From Anthonomus grandis grandis (Eukaryota; Arthropoda; Insecta; Coleoptera; Curculionidae): a stretch of DNA of 64,000 bases. Both the position numbers and the translations under genes were made by a program. Position 1 is the stretch's first letter, and each line of letters begins with the position of its first letter. Under the pieces are notes generated by a model that saw only the letters and a list, made by a program, of their open reading frames with translations, was not told where the DNA came from and did not search any database. The DNA lies in the NCBI RefSeq assembly GCF_022605725.1, contig NC_065548.1, positions 9,705,644 to 9,769,643 of the forward strand. The letters are read 5' to 3'. Below are positions 36,601 to 44,200 of this stretch, one piece after another.

Positions 36601-39600
36601 ATTTTTTTCAAATTTTTCTGAAAACTTAAGGAAATTTATTCATTAGATTTCCACCTTTTTAAAAGAGTCAAAGATTAAGTTACTTGTGGATTTATTCGCT
36701 AAATTCACATTCACATAAGATCACTAAGGGGTTATAAGACAAATAGAGAATTTAATTAACTGTTATATTTTTTTCAAATTTTTCTGAAAACTTAAGGAAA
36801 TTTATTCGTTAAATTTCCACCTTTTAGGGACAGTCAAGCATTTCCTTTGAAAAATATTATTATGGAAGGTTCTAATAGATAACGAACAAGATATTTATTG
36901 GCAGATTTATTCGTTAAATCTGCACTTCAAACTTATTTCATAAAAAAGGAATTTAGAATTTATTAAAATCTTGTGGGCTATCTATAGGAAATTTATGCGT
37001 TAAATTTCCACATTTAAATTGCTTTTTCTTCATATTATAATTGAAATAGGGGTTTCTATAACTTAAATTTAATAGGACCTAAATAAATTAATATCCAATG
37101 GTAGATAAGCAGCGAATACATTTGTGATGTATTAATTTTGTTCCAAATGTAAATTTTTATAATTTGAAAGCGCCATTTTTAGATTTTAATAAGTGACTTT
37201 TCAGTTTATTTATCTTATTTAAAATAATTATAACTTGACGTGACTTTACTCGACTTAACTAACTAACATGATGCAAATGCACTTAAGCCCTTGAAATATT
37301 GACCAAGCATGTAACCAGTGTGCTTTTACCCTGATAAAATTGACAAAGCATGTAACCAGTGTGCTTTTACCGTGAAAAATTTGACAAAGCATGTAATCAG
37401 TGTACTTTTACCCCTGAAAAATTGACAAAGCATGTAACCAGTGTGCTTTTTCCTTTAAAAAATTGACAAAGCATGTATCAGTGTGCTTCCCTGAATAAAA
37501 TTGACAAATCATGTAACCAGTGTGCTTTTTCCCTTAAAAAATTGACAAAGCATGTATCAGTGTGTTTCCCTGAATAAAATTGACAAAGCATGTAACCAGT
37601 GTGCTTTTTCCCTTAAAAAATTGACAAAGCATGTATCAGTGTGCTTCCCTGAATAAAATTGACAAAGCATGTAACCAGTGTGCTTTTTCCCTTCAAAATT
37701 TGACAAAGCATGTATCAGTGTGCTTCCCTGAATAAAATTGACAAAGCATGTAACCAGTGTGCTTTTTCCCTTAAAAAATTGACAAAGCATGTATCAGTGT
37801 GCTTCCCTGAATAAAATTGACAAAGCATGTAACCAGTGTGCTTTTTCCCTTGAAAATTTGACAAAGCCTGTATCAGTGTGCTTCCCTGAATAAAATTAAC
37901 AAAGCATGTATCAGTGTGTTTCCCTGAATAAAATTGACAAAGCATGTATCAGTGTGTTTCCCTGAATAAAATTGACAAAGCATGTAACCAGTGTGCTTTT
38001 TCCCTTAAAAAATTGACAAAGCATGTATCAGTGTGCTTCCTTGAATAAAATTGACAAAGCATGTAACCAGTGTGCTTTTTCCCTTGAAAATTTGACAAAG
38101 CATGTATCAGTGTGCTTCCTTGAATAAAATTGACAAAGCATGTAACCAGTGTGCTTTTTCCCTTGAAAATTTGACAAAGCATGTATCAGTGTGCTTCCCT
38201 GAATAAAATTGACAAAGCATGTAACCAGTGTGCTTTTTCCCTTAAAAAATTGACAAAGCATGTATCAGTGTGCTTCCCTGAATAAAATTGACAAAGCATG
38301 TAACCATTCTGCTTTTTCCCTTGAAAATTTGACAAAGCATGTATCAGTGTGCTTCCCTGAATAACATTGACCAAGCATGTAACCAGTGTGCTTTTCCCCT
38401 AAAAAATTTGACTTAGAGGAATGGTTTTTAGTGGGTCGGGGCTGCAAAAAGCCTCAACCCCACACTATCCCGGGCCGGCCCGGGGTGTCTGTTTGCAGAT
38501 TTTTTTAACCTCTCTAAAAAATAAAAAAAAAAAAAAAACGATGGTAAGTATGTTTCAGGCAATCCCAAAGGATAAACGTTTGGCTCAACTCTGGCGTCTT
38601 CAATAAAATAAAAAGAAAACTCATGTGCCAAGCAAAGCTCATAAATCAAAAACCAGACTAAGGAGACACTTGAAAATTGGTACACAGATTCCTCAGTTAA
38701 TTTTGTTAGATACCTATTTCAGCTTTTCTTAATAAGTAGAGAAAATTTTTTATAACAATTTCAATATTTCACAAAACGTCTATAACTCTTAAATTTTGAA
38801 AATATGTACACATTCCTTGAATAATTTAACTGGACAGCATTTTCAAAAAAATTGCTTAATTTTAAAACAAAAAATTCTTATTATATGACCACCTGGAATA
38901 AAGAAAACAACTTCTTTCTAAAATTCTACAACTTGAATAAACTTTTGATAGTCACTGGAATTCGCCATTTTCCCTTTCTCTTTAGCTCCTATTAAACTGA
39001 ACTCTTGTTAATTGCAGAAAGGCAAACCAGTGCATGTCAAATTTTTTTTTATGTTATGAAATATTTGATTCAAATATGTATATTAAGTAATTATCAATAA
39101 GTATATTATAATACATATATAAAATTGACGAAAAACAAAGAAAAACACAAAGTCATGGTCTCCCATAGTGTGTGTGTTTTTCTTTGTTTTTCGTCAATTT
39201 TGTATGTTGGTCTCTTAGAGAATAATGGATGAGATTTTTGGATAATACATATATTTAATACTTAGTTTCATCAGACTTAATTATTTACCCTTAGTATACT
39301 GGATCAAATTAAAAAAAGTAATTTGAAGAGCATAAGGGTTGTAAGGCTATAAAATAATCTTTAATTAAAAAGGGCGATGACTGAATGTTACCAGAACTAA
39401 CACTATGCAGCTTAATTAACCCAGCATATAAAAGGTCCTAGATAAAGTAGGTAGTATTTGTATTGTATTGTTCTGTCTTTCTGAGGGATACTAGGATTAA
39501 AGAGGTTGAATTGTAATAAAAGCTACCAATTCTTCAATGCTTTAGTATTGCCAAGTTTGTTTTCAAAACCCATTAAAATAAACATAATGTAAGATCATCA

Positions 39601-40565
39601 ATAGTAAAGTATTTTGGTTTTTTAAGAGAATATCAACTGGTTAATTGAGCCAGCGGGTTATTGTTCAATGTGTTTATTCAATAGAGGGTTAATTTGTTGG
39701 AGTTGCAGGTATACTTTATTTTTTCCTGAATTGACAAGATTAGCAGTATTTAAAAATGAACCTATTTCTATGGAATTGAGCTTTTTAATTTGAAGAAATA
39801 AGACCAATAGTCAGGTGTATTTTGTGTAACCAAGTTTAAGTGGTAGTAGTCGAGAATTGTGGTTAAAATTGTGAAATTTGGAAGGGATTGTGAGTTCCAG
39901 TCTGGCAAAAATTAGAAGTTTGTAACAATAGGATTTCCTAGTTCCTTTACATGAACCATTATTACTTTATACTTTTGTACCCTTTATATCACTAAGTGCC
40001 TTTATCCCTATTTATTATCTTTTTTTGTTTCTACTGTTGGTGGCTATATAAACTGTTACATTAAATTAGGTTGGCAAACCAAAAAATATTATGATCTATT
40101 TGTCATAGTGAACTCTATAATTTCTGTATCTAAGGGTGAGTTCAAATAGGAAATATTTCATAGCTGAATGTATGGACCGTAAGATTGTAGCTGTCATCAA
40201 ATAAATTTGTTTTTTAAAAAGCAAATTTAACTGGCAATGTTAGATTCTAAATCTAAGAACCAATTTATTAAAAGTTGTTTGTTGATACATATTTAAAGGG
40301 AGGAGTACATTAATAGATGCCTTTAAGAAAATCGCTGAATAATATATTGGGAACTTACCAATGTTCTCTTTGCCTCCTTTAAGCCCACCATTTTTTCAAT
40401 CACCTCTCTTTCGAATTGAAAATTACAGTCTGGCCTATTATCAGTTAACTGTTTGTTAAAGGATATACGTTGAGCAAAAGATATTGGCATACTGATTCGC
40501 ATGGGAGGTTTGTACCTTTCAGATATCTTCACTTTAACATCATCCATGTAAGAGTTATTGGACAT
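12476..40565 (-). CDS. UBAP1: ubiquitin-associated protein 1 (ESCRT-I subunit), three coding exons
   Basis: UBAP1 joins ESCRT-I and helps sort ubiquitinated membrane proteins into multivesicular bodies. The joined exons (40565-40359, 20964-19720, 12601-12476) encode 525 aa, close to the roughly 500 aa of vertebrate UBAP1. Residues about 5-35 (YMDDVKVKISERYKPP) resemble the UMA region that contacts ESCRT-I. A charged helix runs across the exon 1/2 junction. The block FNLADFESDTSSPFDNVELK is highly conserved in the family. A Tyr/Ser/Pro/Asn-rich linker follows. The C-terminal tandem UBA (SOUBA) region starts at QKEICRNINLMGFPLDRV and ends with LGFSEKAASDALVKNDNDRD. All junctions are phase 0 with GT...AG ends. 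The ATG at 40565 is chosen because the upstream in-frame GTG is not a normal start. Introns are 19,394 and 7,118 bp and full of repeats, but the exons are intact. Confidence 0.95.
12735..13160. mobile_element. fold-back insertion with 12-bp target duplication
   Basis: The word ATAACTGTCTAT flanks the insertion exactly (12735-12746 and 13149-13160). Inside, a left arm from about 12751 and a right arm ending about 13103 are inverted copies (outer AAAATGTAGGTAGCGGGA against TCCCGCTACCTACATTTT; inner arms about 12861-12962 and 12980-13083). The left arm has roughly 78 extra bases (about 12772-12850) including CCGACGTTTTGACGATATA. On the minus strand a non-repeated head of about 45 nt (13148-13104) precedes the fold-back. 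Confidence 0.75.
13372..15863 (-). mobile_element. complete DNA transposon with 31-bp TIRs and a DDE-like gene
   Basis: The left end 13372-13402 and the complement of the right end 15833-15863 agree at 29 of 31 bases. That includes a perfect 23-bp core beginning CAGGGAAAAAACGTGC. The element is bounded by ATAT on both sides (13368-13371, 15864-15867), which fits a 4-bp target duplication. Because ATAT is palindromic, it could instead belong to the repeat. Related subterminal words occur inside each end (ACAGGAAAAAAACGTGCAAA near 13598; CACGTTTTTTCC near 15642; TTGCACGTTCTTTCCC near 15691) and are likely transposase binding sites. Length is 2,492 bp. It sits in UBAP1 intron 2 in the same orientation as UBAP1. 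Confidence 0.85.
13658..15569 (-). pseudogene. transposase-like protein (DUF7869-type), one in-frame TGA
   Basis: Two exons (15569-13889 and 13827-13658) join across a 61-bp GTAAGT...TTTTTTTAG intron. They give a 617-codon frame ending in a basic tail (PKMNRREKPVKTTKNKR). Codon 49 is TGA (15425-15423), where CHCK-stop-FQCFEKV interrupts a Cys-rich segment; a CGA-to-TGA change is the simplest cause. Downstream are a Cys pair (SDTCSKCDEFN), a Lys/Arg-rich coiled segment, and three acidic blocks: VAMDYQKNLPVPN, IIFCDSCGGQNKNF and RGHSFMECDKNMG. These are typical of the RNase H-like fold of this widespread insect family and may form the catalytic triad. The family name is from memory of these motifs. 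The rest of the frame is intact, so inactivation is recent or the stop is an assembly or allelic variant. Confidence 0.8.
16104..16200. repeat. dispersed repeat, copy 1
   Basis: AAAACTCTCAGTACTATCT and the bases after it, through GACTTGGCATGACTTGAAATTCAAT, match a diverged copy at 19303-19395 in the same orientation. Weaker similarity extends upstream (about 16040-16100 against 19245-19300). The repeat family is unidentified. Confidence 0.6.
16248..16450 (+). promoter_or_regulatory. core promoter (TATA + Inr), probably of a solo LTR
   Basis: TATATAAG (16248-16255) lies 31 bp upstream of the A in TCAGTG (16277-16282), the ideal spacing for a TATA/initiator promoter. The following transcribed stretch is GC-richer, then AT-rich with AATAAA-like words (16337-16365). 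This layout is common in LTR retrotransposon LTRs. No second LTR, primer site or clear boundaries were found, so solo-LTR status is an inference. Confidence 0.45.
16625..18480 (+). pseudogene. decayed LINE (endonuclease-RT linker and RT fragments)
   Basis: The plus strand gives a linker segment, EWFTEGLRQINERLYFLTKF and then NWTEYKNFRKQYRKVIKSKK (about 16635-16790). After a degraded stretch come RT blocks: ILMKVIEKCMSSQVSSYVENN (17 or more residues, about 18015-18080), FGFRWRRGNVQALLDLN (about 18100-18155), a Thr-Lys-Ala-Phe-like block (about 18170) and YRDRFFDLHIFFLIFINEL-like residues (about 18320-18375). This is the collinear order of a Jockey/R1-like ORF2. Multiple frameshifts and stops make it non-functional. 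Confidence 0.7.
18600..19070 (+). pseudogene. mariner-like transposase C-terminal remnant with right inverted repeat
   Basis: The segment 18600-18860 is a diverged copy of 57365-57625. It retains DLRQRIITEYA and a tail that corresponds to FCLAQNGIHFEH. The right TIR reads TATACCTTTATTTGACCCTG followed by TA (near 18899-18924). The next 130 bp match the palindromic flank of the 57-kb copy. The left half is missing. Stops and frameshifts interrupt the coding part. Confidence 0.7.
19303..19395. repeat. dispersed repeat, copy 2
   Basis: Diverged direct copy of 16104-16200, sharing AAAACTCTCARTACTATC and ACTTGGCWTRRTATGAATTTCAAT-like segments. Confidence 0.6.
19720..20964 (-). CDS. UBAP1: UBAP1 coding exon 2 (linker and first UBA)
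   Basis: The 1,245-nt exon begins after an AAATTTTTTCAG acceptor and ends at AAGAAG before GTAAGG. It encodes 415 aa: a Lys/Glu/Arg-rich helix (about 55 aa), the conserved FNLADFE...FDNVELK block, a Tyr/Asn/Ser/Pro-rich low-complexity linker of about 200 aa, and the first UBA with GFPLDRVVRVCEVVGTDQKK. An internal ATG at 20703 is not the protein start, because the frame is open back to the acceptor and continuous with exon 1. Confidence 0.95.
21329..23132 (-). mobile_element. mariner-family transposon with both TIRs
   Basis: CAGGGTGTCCCA at 21329-21340 is mirrored by TGGGACACCCTG at 23121-23132. TA dinucleotides flank both (21327-21328, 23133-23134), as expected for Tc1/mariner target duplication. 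Length is 1,804 bp with a broken minus-strand transposase inside. The element lies in UBAP1 intron 1. Confidence 0.9.
21836..22676 (-). pseudogene. mariner-type transposase, broken, catalytic Asp lost
   Basis: Two minus-strand segments in different frames make up the transposase. Segment 22676-22293 carries the N-terminal helix-turn-helix region (RACRRYAQLYPNRRQP, then AAKTGISKSSVLRIFHSEHL). Segment 22249-21836 carries the C-terminal catalytic half. The usual QDGAPPH motif reads MQGGAPAH, so the second catalytic Asp has become Gly. WPARSPDFNPLDFCIW retains the third acidic site, about 39 residues further on. The first acidic block is lost near the frame break at 22250-22290. The copy cannot encode an active enzyme. 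Assignment to a mariner subfamily with wide final spacing is tentative. Confidence 0.85.
23150..23700. other. AT-rich sequence between mariner and promoter, little recognised
   Basis: No gene. A cluster of TGTCAAA/CTGTCAA words near 23270-23297 resembles the short motifs seen upstream of the ZAD and UBAP1 starts near 40928. It may belong to an upstream promoter region. Confidence 0.35.
23859..23979 (+). ncRNA. putative first exon of an antisense transcript (Inr + DPE + splice donor)
   Basis: TCAGTC at 23857-23862 is a perfect TCAKTY arthropod initiator with A+1 at 23859. GGTCG at 23886-23890 falls exactly at +28 to +32 and fits the DPE consensus RGWYV. No TATA box is present. The exon would end at AAAAG (23979) before a consensus donor GTAAGT at 23980. 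The surrounding 250 bp is far GC- and CpG-richer than its neighbours. It points into the satellite array and runs antisense to UBAP1. No acceptor can be assigned with confidence, and the open frame across it starts from a non-ATG codon. Transcription is an inference. Confidence 0.5.
23884..24135 (+). repeat. direct duplication of exon and donor, copy 1
   Basis: From AGGTCGGAAGAAAATATTT through the GTAAGTACTGA donor and the following AT-rich 150 bp, this matches 24735-25015 in the same orientation. The copies start about 851 bp apart. Confidence 0.85.
24087..37010 (+). repeat. 164-bp satellite array with alternating hairpins
   Basis: Irregular copies from 24087 give way to about 70 regular direct units of 163-166 bp between about 25340 and 36835, then degenerate copies to 37010. 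Each unit carries hairpin A (arm GTGGATTTA, loop TTCGC, arm TAAATTCAC) and hairpin B (arm GGAAATTTA, loop TTCGT, arm TAAATTTCC). A constant block GATCACTAAGGGGTTATAAG and CTGAAAACTTAAGG lie between. Neighbouring units are often 95% or more identical, and larger blocks are duplicated. No coding frame crosses the units. The array fills most of UBAP1 intron 1. The orientation given is that of the flanking putative promoter. Confidence 0.97.
24735..25015 (+). repeat. direct duplication of exon and donor, copy 2
   Basis: This copy keeps the GGTCG word, the Gly/Thr-rich GTGTGTG stretch (expanded by an internal duplication) and the intact donor AAAAG/GTAAGTACTGA (donor G at 24860). It lacks the initiator region, so it resembles a second or alternative donor exon rather than a second promoter. 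Confidence 0.8.
37290..38411. repeat. 79-bp minisatellite (two 39-40 bp halves)
   Basis: Units alternate TTGACAAAGCATGTAACCAG followed by TGTGCTTTTTCCC with TTGACAAAGCATGTATCAGT followed by GTGCTTCCCTGAATAAAA. About 13 dimer units are present. The first units (37290-37440) are single-type and older-looking. Because 79 is not a multiple of three and units lack stops on the minus strand, several overlapping minus-strand open frames arise. They are artefacts of the repeat. Confidence 0.95.
38412..38540 (+). other. GC-rich structured island followed by poly(A), possible SINE-like sequence
   Basis: In strongly AT-rich surroundings, 38430-38495 is GC-rich. It contains a perfect 16-bp palindrome CCCGGGCCGGCCCGGG (38469-38484), a potential stem pairing GTGGG and GGGCT with AGCC and CCCAC, and an outer pairing of TTAGAGG (38413) with CCTCTCTAA (38509). 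It ends in A-rich sequence with a 16-A run. That is the layout of a small structured RNA retroposed with its tail, but no known RNA was recognised and no Pol III boxes are convincing. Confidence 0.4.
38541..39107. other. AT-rich UBAP1 intron sequence, no feature recognised
   Basis: A short frame after 38545 (MFQAIPKDKRLAQLWRLQ) loosely recalls a THAP-domain fragment, but it is too short to call. Confidence 0.4.
39108..39254. mobile_element. fold-back insertion with perfect 13-bp target duplication
   Basis: ATAATACATATAT flanks a 121-bp insertion (39108-39120 and 39242-39254). Arms 39121-39148 and 39174-39201 are perfect 28-bp inverted copies around a 25-base loop. The remaining 40 bases (39202-39241), read on the minus strand, form a head with CATCCATTAT that aligns to the head of the insertion at 11310-11354. 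The fold-back ends exactly at the target duplication. Confidence 0.8.
39255..40358. other. UBAP1 intron 1 near exon 1, no feature recognised
   Basis: AT-rich sequence without recognisable repeats or exons. Confidence 0.5.
40359..40565 (-). CDS. UBAP1: UBAP1 coding exon 1 (UMA region)
   Basis: ATG at 40565 begins MSNNSYMDDVKVKISERYKP. The exon ends with AAGRTL (ACATTG) before GTAAGT at 40358. The phase-0 junction to exon 2 joins KEAKRTL directly to KQERRQRLE, giving one continuous charged helix as in known UBAP1 proteins. That supports the 19.4-kb intron. Confidence 0.93.
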
Positions 40566-41060
40566 TTTCACTTATAAACTGAAAAACAAACTTTATGTTG
40601 GAAAAGGGCACACAATAAATATTAGATGGAATAATAGAACTTCTTTACGTTTACGTACTTTGTCGAAAACTGAAAAAAGGGATTTCTAAATAATAAAATA
40701 AATCCTTGAAGTAGCTTGAAGTAAAACTAATTGCTATAACTGGATTTTAGAGGTGAAATTTCGGTATGGGCGTTTTAAAACACTAATGGGTTTCGAAGGT
40801 TGATTTAATGAGTTAAAAACGTTGGATTTTCCAGAAAATTTAAAGAAAAACAGGTCTTTGTAGTAAGTAAATCATCACAAATCACAATTTTTTTTAGTTT
40901 TTTTGTGTGGGAACTGTCAACTGTCGATGTCAAATTTGACAGAGATCAGCTGTTTTCACAAGTGGCCACTGCTACATCAGTTAAATAAAGAAGAAGCGTC
41001 CTATTGTCAAATTAACATAAACAAGACAAACAACAAACTTTATAATTTATTTATTTTATA
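40566..41060. promoter_or_regulatory. shared divergent promoter region of UBAP1 and the ZAD gene
   Basis: Only 495 bp separate the two start codons, so both promoters must lie here. A perfect 14-bp palindrome TGTCAAATTTGACA sits at 40928-40941, next to CTGTCAACTGTC. No TATA box is evident for either gene. Binding proteins are unknown. Confidence 0.55.
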
Positions 41061-41225
41061 ATGGAAATAACACAACAGAAACGTGAAAATCTAACACTGT
41101 TGCTAAACAATAACCCAAATATTTGCAGATTCTGTTTTTTGGATCTAAGGGATGTTAAAGAATGTTATTCTATTTATAATAAGGATATTTTCAATAATTT
41201 GCTTTATTGTTGTAAGGAGCTGTTG
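41061..41225 (+). CDS. ZAD gene exon 1 (first half of ZAD)
   Basis: ATG at 41061 begins MEITQQKRENL. CCKELL ends at 41225 before GTAAGT. It carries the first ZAD Cys pair. Confidence 0.88.
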
Positions 41226-44200
41226 GTAAGTTACAATCTAGATGTTAAAGAGTTCGAATTCAAAATTTATTTATTTCCAATATACATTTAAGTTTCATAT
41301 TCATAAAAACATGGATAATACAAACATAGTTTTAATAGGACCTTCTCTGTTTAAAAATAGGCCCATACTTAATTCATTTATAACTATGTAAAACACATTC
41401 AATCTAATGTTTTACCTATAGCCAACTAACTCTAATGTTGTTAAATATTCAATCTCTGTGACATAAAACTGGTGAACTTTCACTTTTTTTGCATGACTTA
41501 AACTATCCTAGTATTTTATTGCTTATTGAGCACTGGCTTAAACCGGGTGAGCTTATTGATCTACCAAATTATGTTATTTTGTCTAGTTTTTGTCGAATTT
41601 TGTCTTCTCATGGTGGATGTATGATATTATTATGTAAAAACTTTTTAGAACACAACTCTTTTCAACAGGTAGATAAATTTAACTCTCCTAAAGGAAATGA
41701 CTTTTGAATTTACTGTAATTTACTCCAAATCCATAAACTTACATGTAATTTGTATTTATAGATCTCCTCTAGGAGACTGCAGCGAATTCTTTTGAAAATT
41801 AGAGGCACTTTTATTTGAAATTCCATCGGCGGCTTACATAGTTATTACAGGAGACTTTATTATCAACTTTAATGATAAAAAATAAAAATTTTGTATTTAC
41901 TCTGTGCCTCGATCATCTAATGGGGGCATTTAATATACATATGCATGTAAAAGATTCTACTCGTATAACACAGTCAACAAGCTCCACTATTGACTATATT
42001 TATTCTAATTTTCCATATGACTCCGTGGAGTGTACAATAGCAAATTCTGCTTTATCAGACCATGAGTTTATAGTATGTAAAATAGCAAATTAATAACTTA
42101 ATTATAACTTAATTAATAACTTTAATAAGTTTCATCAACTTTCAGCTCTTGAGTCCTGGAATTCTATTTTCGATTTATCTTCCTTTCACACAAAAATTGT
42201 TAAGCTCTTTGATGCTTCCTTCCCCATGATTAAAATCAAACCGAAATCCAAACCTATAAAATCTTGGTTCATGAGGGATTTGAAAGTATCTTCAAGAAAT
42301 CTGAGATCTCTTCACACAATAGGAAAGTTCACTGACTCTCCAGTTTTTCATAACAATTTCAATTCTTACCGAGCCTTGTATCGTCGTTTGATAAGAATCT
42401 CTAAGCAAACTTACTACTCCAACCGTTTAAGTGGTTCATCTAACAGATATAAGGAGAGAGTTGGAAAATTATTAATGATATTCGTCACAATTGTGGTAAG
42501 CAGTCAAGACAATGCCCTGAAGTCTGTCCAATGATTTTAACAATTTTTTTTCTAATATTGCTCTACAACTTCAGCAAAATTTGAACCCTTCTGTGGATCC
42601 TCTTTCCTTTATGCCAGCCATTCATGTTCCAAATTCCTTCTTCTTTATACCTACAAACCTAAATGAACTCAAGGATATTCTGTATACTGAAAAAAATAAA
42701 AATTCAACTGGAGAAGACAACCTTTCAGCTAAGATTTTTCTCAACCTTCCAGAAACGGCGCTAAAGGCACTAGTTGACGCAATTAACCTTTCTTGGAGCA
42801 AGGGGATATTTCCATCTTGCCTAAAATCAGCTAAAGTTATCCTTCATTCACAAGGGTGGAGCTCTTGATAATCCTTCCAACTTTCGTCCCATCTCTCTCT
42901 TGTCTACGCTATCAAAGGTAATCGAAAAACTGGTTAAAAATCGAATAATGTCCTTTTTAAAGTCCAAAAACATCCTCACCAGACTTCCATTTGGCTTCCG
43001 TGAAAAAACTAGTACCAATAATGCCATGTTTAATTTTTTTCATGAGCTTTACTCCCAGATAAATGCTGGTGGAGTTTCGGCGGCAGTTTTTTGTGATTTG
43101 TCGAAGGCTTTCGATTGTGTCTGCCATAGTATTCTGCTGCGGAAGCTTCATCATTATGGATTTCGGGGAATTTCATCTTCTTGGTTTGCTTCCTATCTGC
43201 AAGATCGGCAACAACGAGTGCTTGTAGGATCTAAGTACTCTGATTACCATCCTATCACCTTGGGAGTTCCTCAGGGTTCAGTTTTGGGGCCTATACTTTT
43301 TCTCCTATACATAAATGATCTTACCAATCTTAATTTACTCTATTTGCCGATGATACCACACTTCTTTGGCATAGCCCAGACACAGATACTCTGCGAACTA
43401 CATTAGCAACTGATCTTCAGGCAGTAAATCTCTGGTTTGAATCAAACTTGCTGTCACTAAATCCTCAAAAAACCAAATTATTGTGTTTTAAGTGTGCTCT
43501 AGACCACATGCTTTTTTCTAATTCAGTAGTTCAGCAGTTTGATAATATAAAATTTTTGGGTATATTCATTGACAGAGAACTCAGATTTGAAGAGCATATC
43601 CTCAGTACTTGCAAAAAGGTGTCTGCAGGTTGTTTTGCAGTCAGAGCGGCTAACCTGGAGCTTGGCATGGAGTTTGGAAGATCTGTATATTTTTCATTAA
43701 TTGAATCCCACCTTAGGTATGCCATTTGCTTCTGGGGTAATGCAGCTGTCTACCTTCTACAAATGCTGCTTGTTTTACAGAAGCGTGCTGTACGTTACAT
43801 CTGTGGGGCTAAACCAAGAGATTCCTGTCGCCCATTATTTGTTAGGCTGGGCATACACACTGTCTTCTCCCTCTACATTCAGGAAGTGGCCTGCTTACTT
43901 TTTGCAAATCGCTTTAAATTTATAACCCCAAATCCAAAATACTTAACGCGTCAAGTGAACGATCTAAATCTTCCAATCATCCCCTCCTCCACATTAACTA
44001 AAAAATCTATTTTCTACGAGGGAATCAAAATTTTCAATCGTTTACCAGGTGGAATCAGGAAGGCAACATGGTATTGACACTTTTAAACGTAAATTGAAAA
44101 TACTTTTGACCGAAAAATGTTTTCACTGGATGAATACTACGTCGACACATTCTAATTTTCCTTAAGTGTAAGTTTACAGTATTTGAATTTTATTTGATTT

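Noticed and set aside
24087..37010. CRISPR-like array of regular repeats
   Set aside because: Units are contiguous 164-bp satellite copies with no unique spacers, in a eukaryotic intron.
37557..38447. Set of overlapping minus-strand open frames of 60-77 aa with repeated HALSNFQGKKHTGYM-like peptides
   Set aside because: They are the three-frame reading of a 79-bp minisatellite lacking stops on one strand; most have no independent start context and shift identically with the repeat.
41061..41291. A 76-aa stand-alone gene at the ZAD start
   Set aside because: The frame continues past a GTAAGT donor; the ZAD is completed by the exon at 45166, so the last 21 codons are intron.
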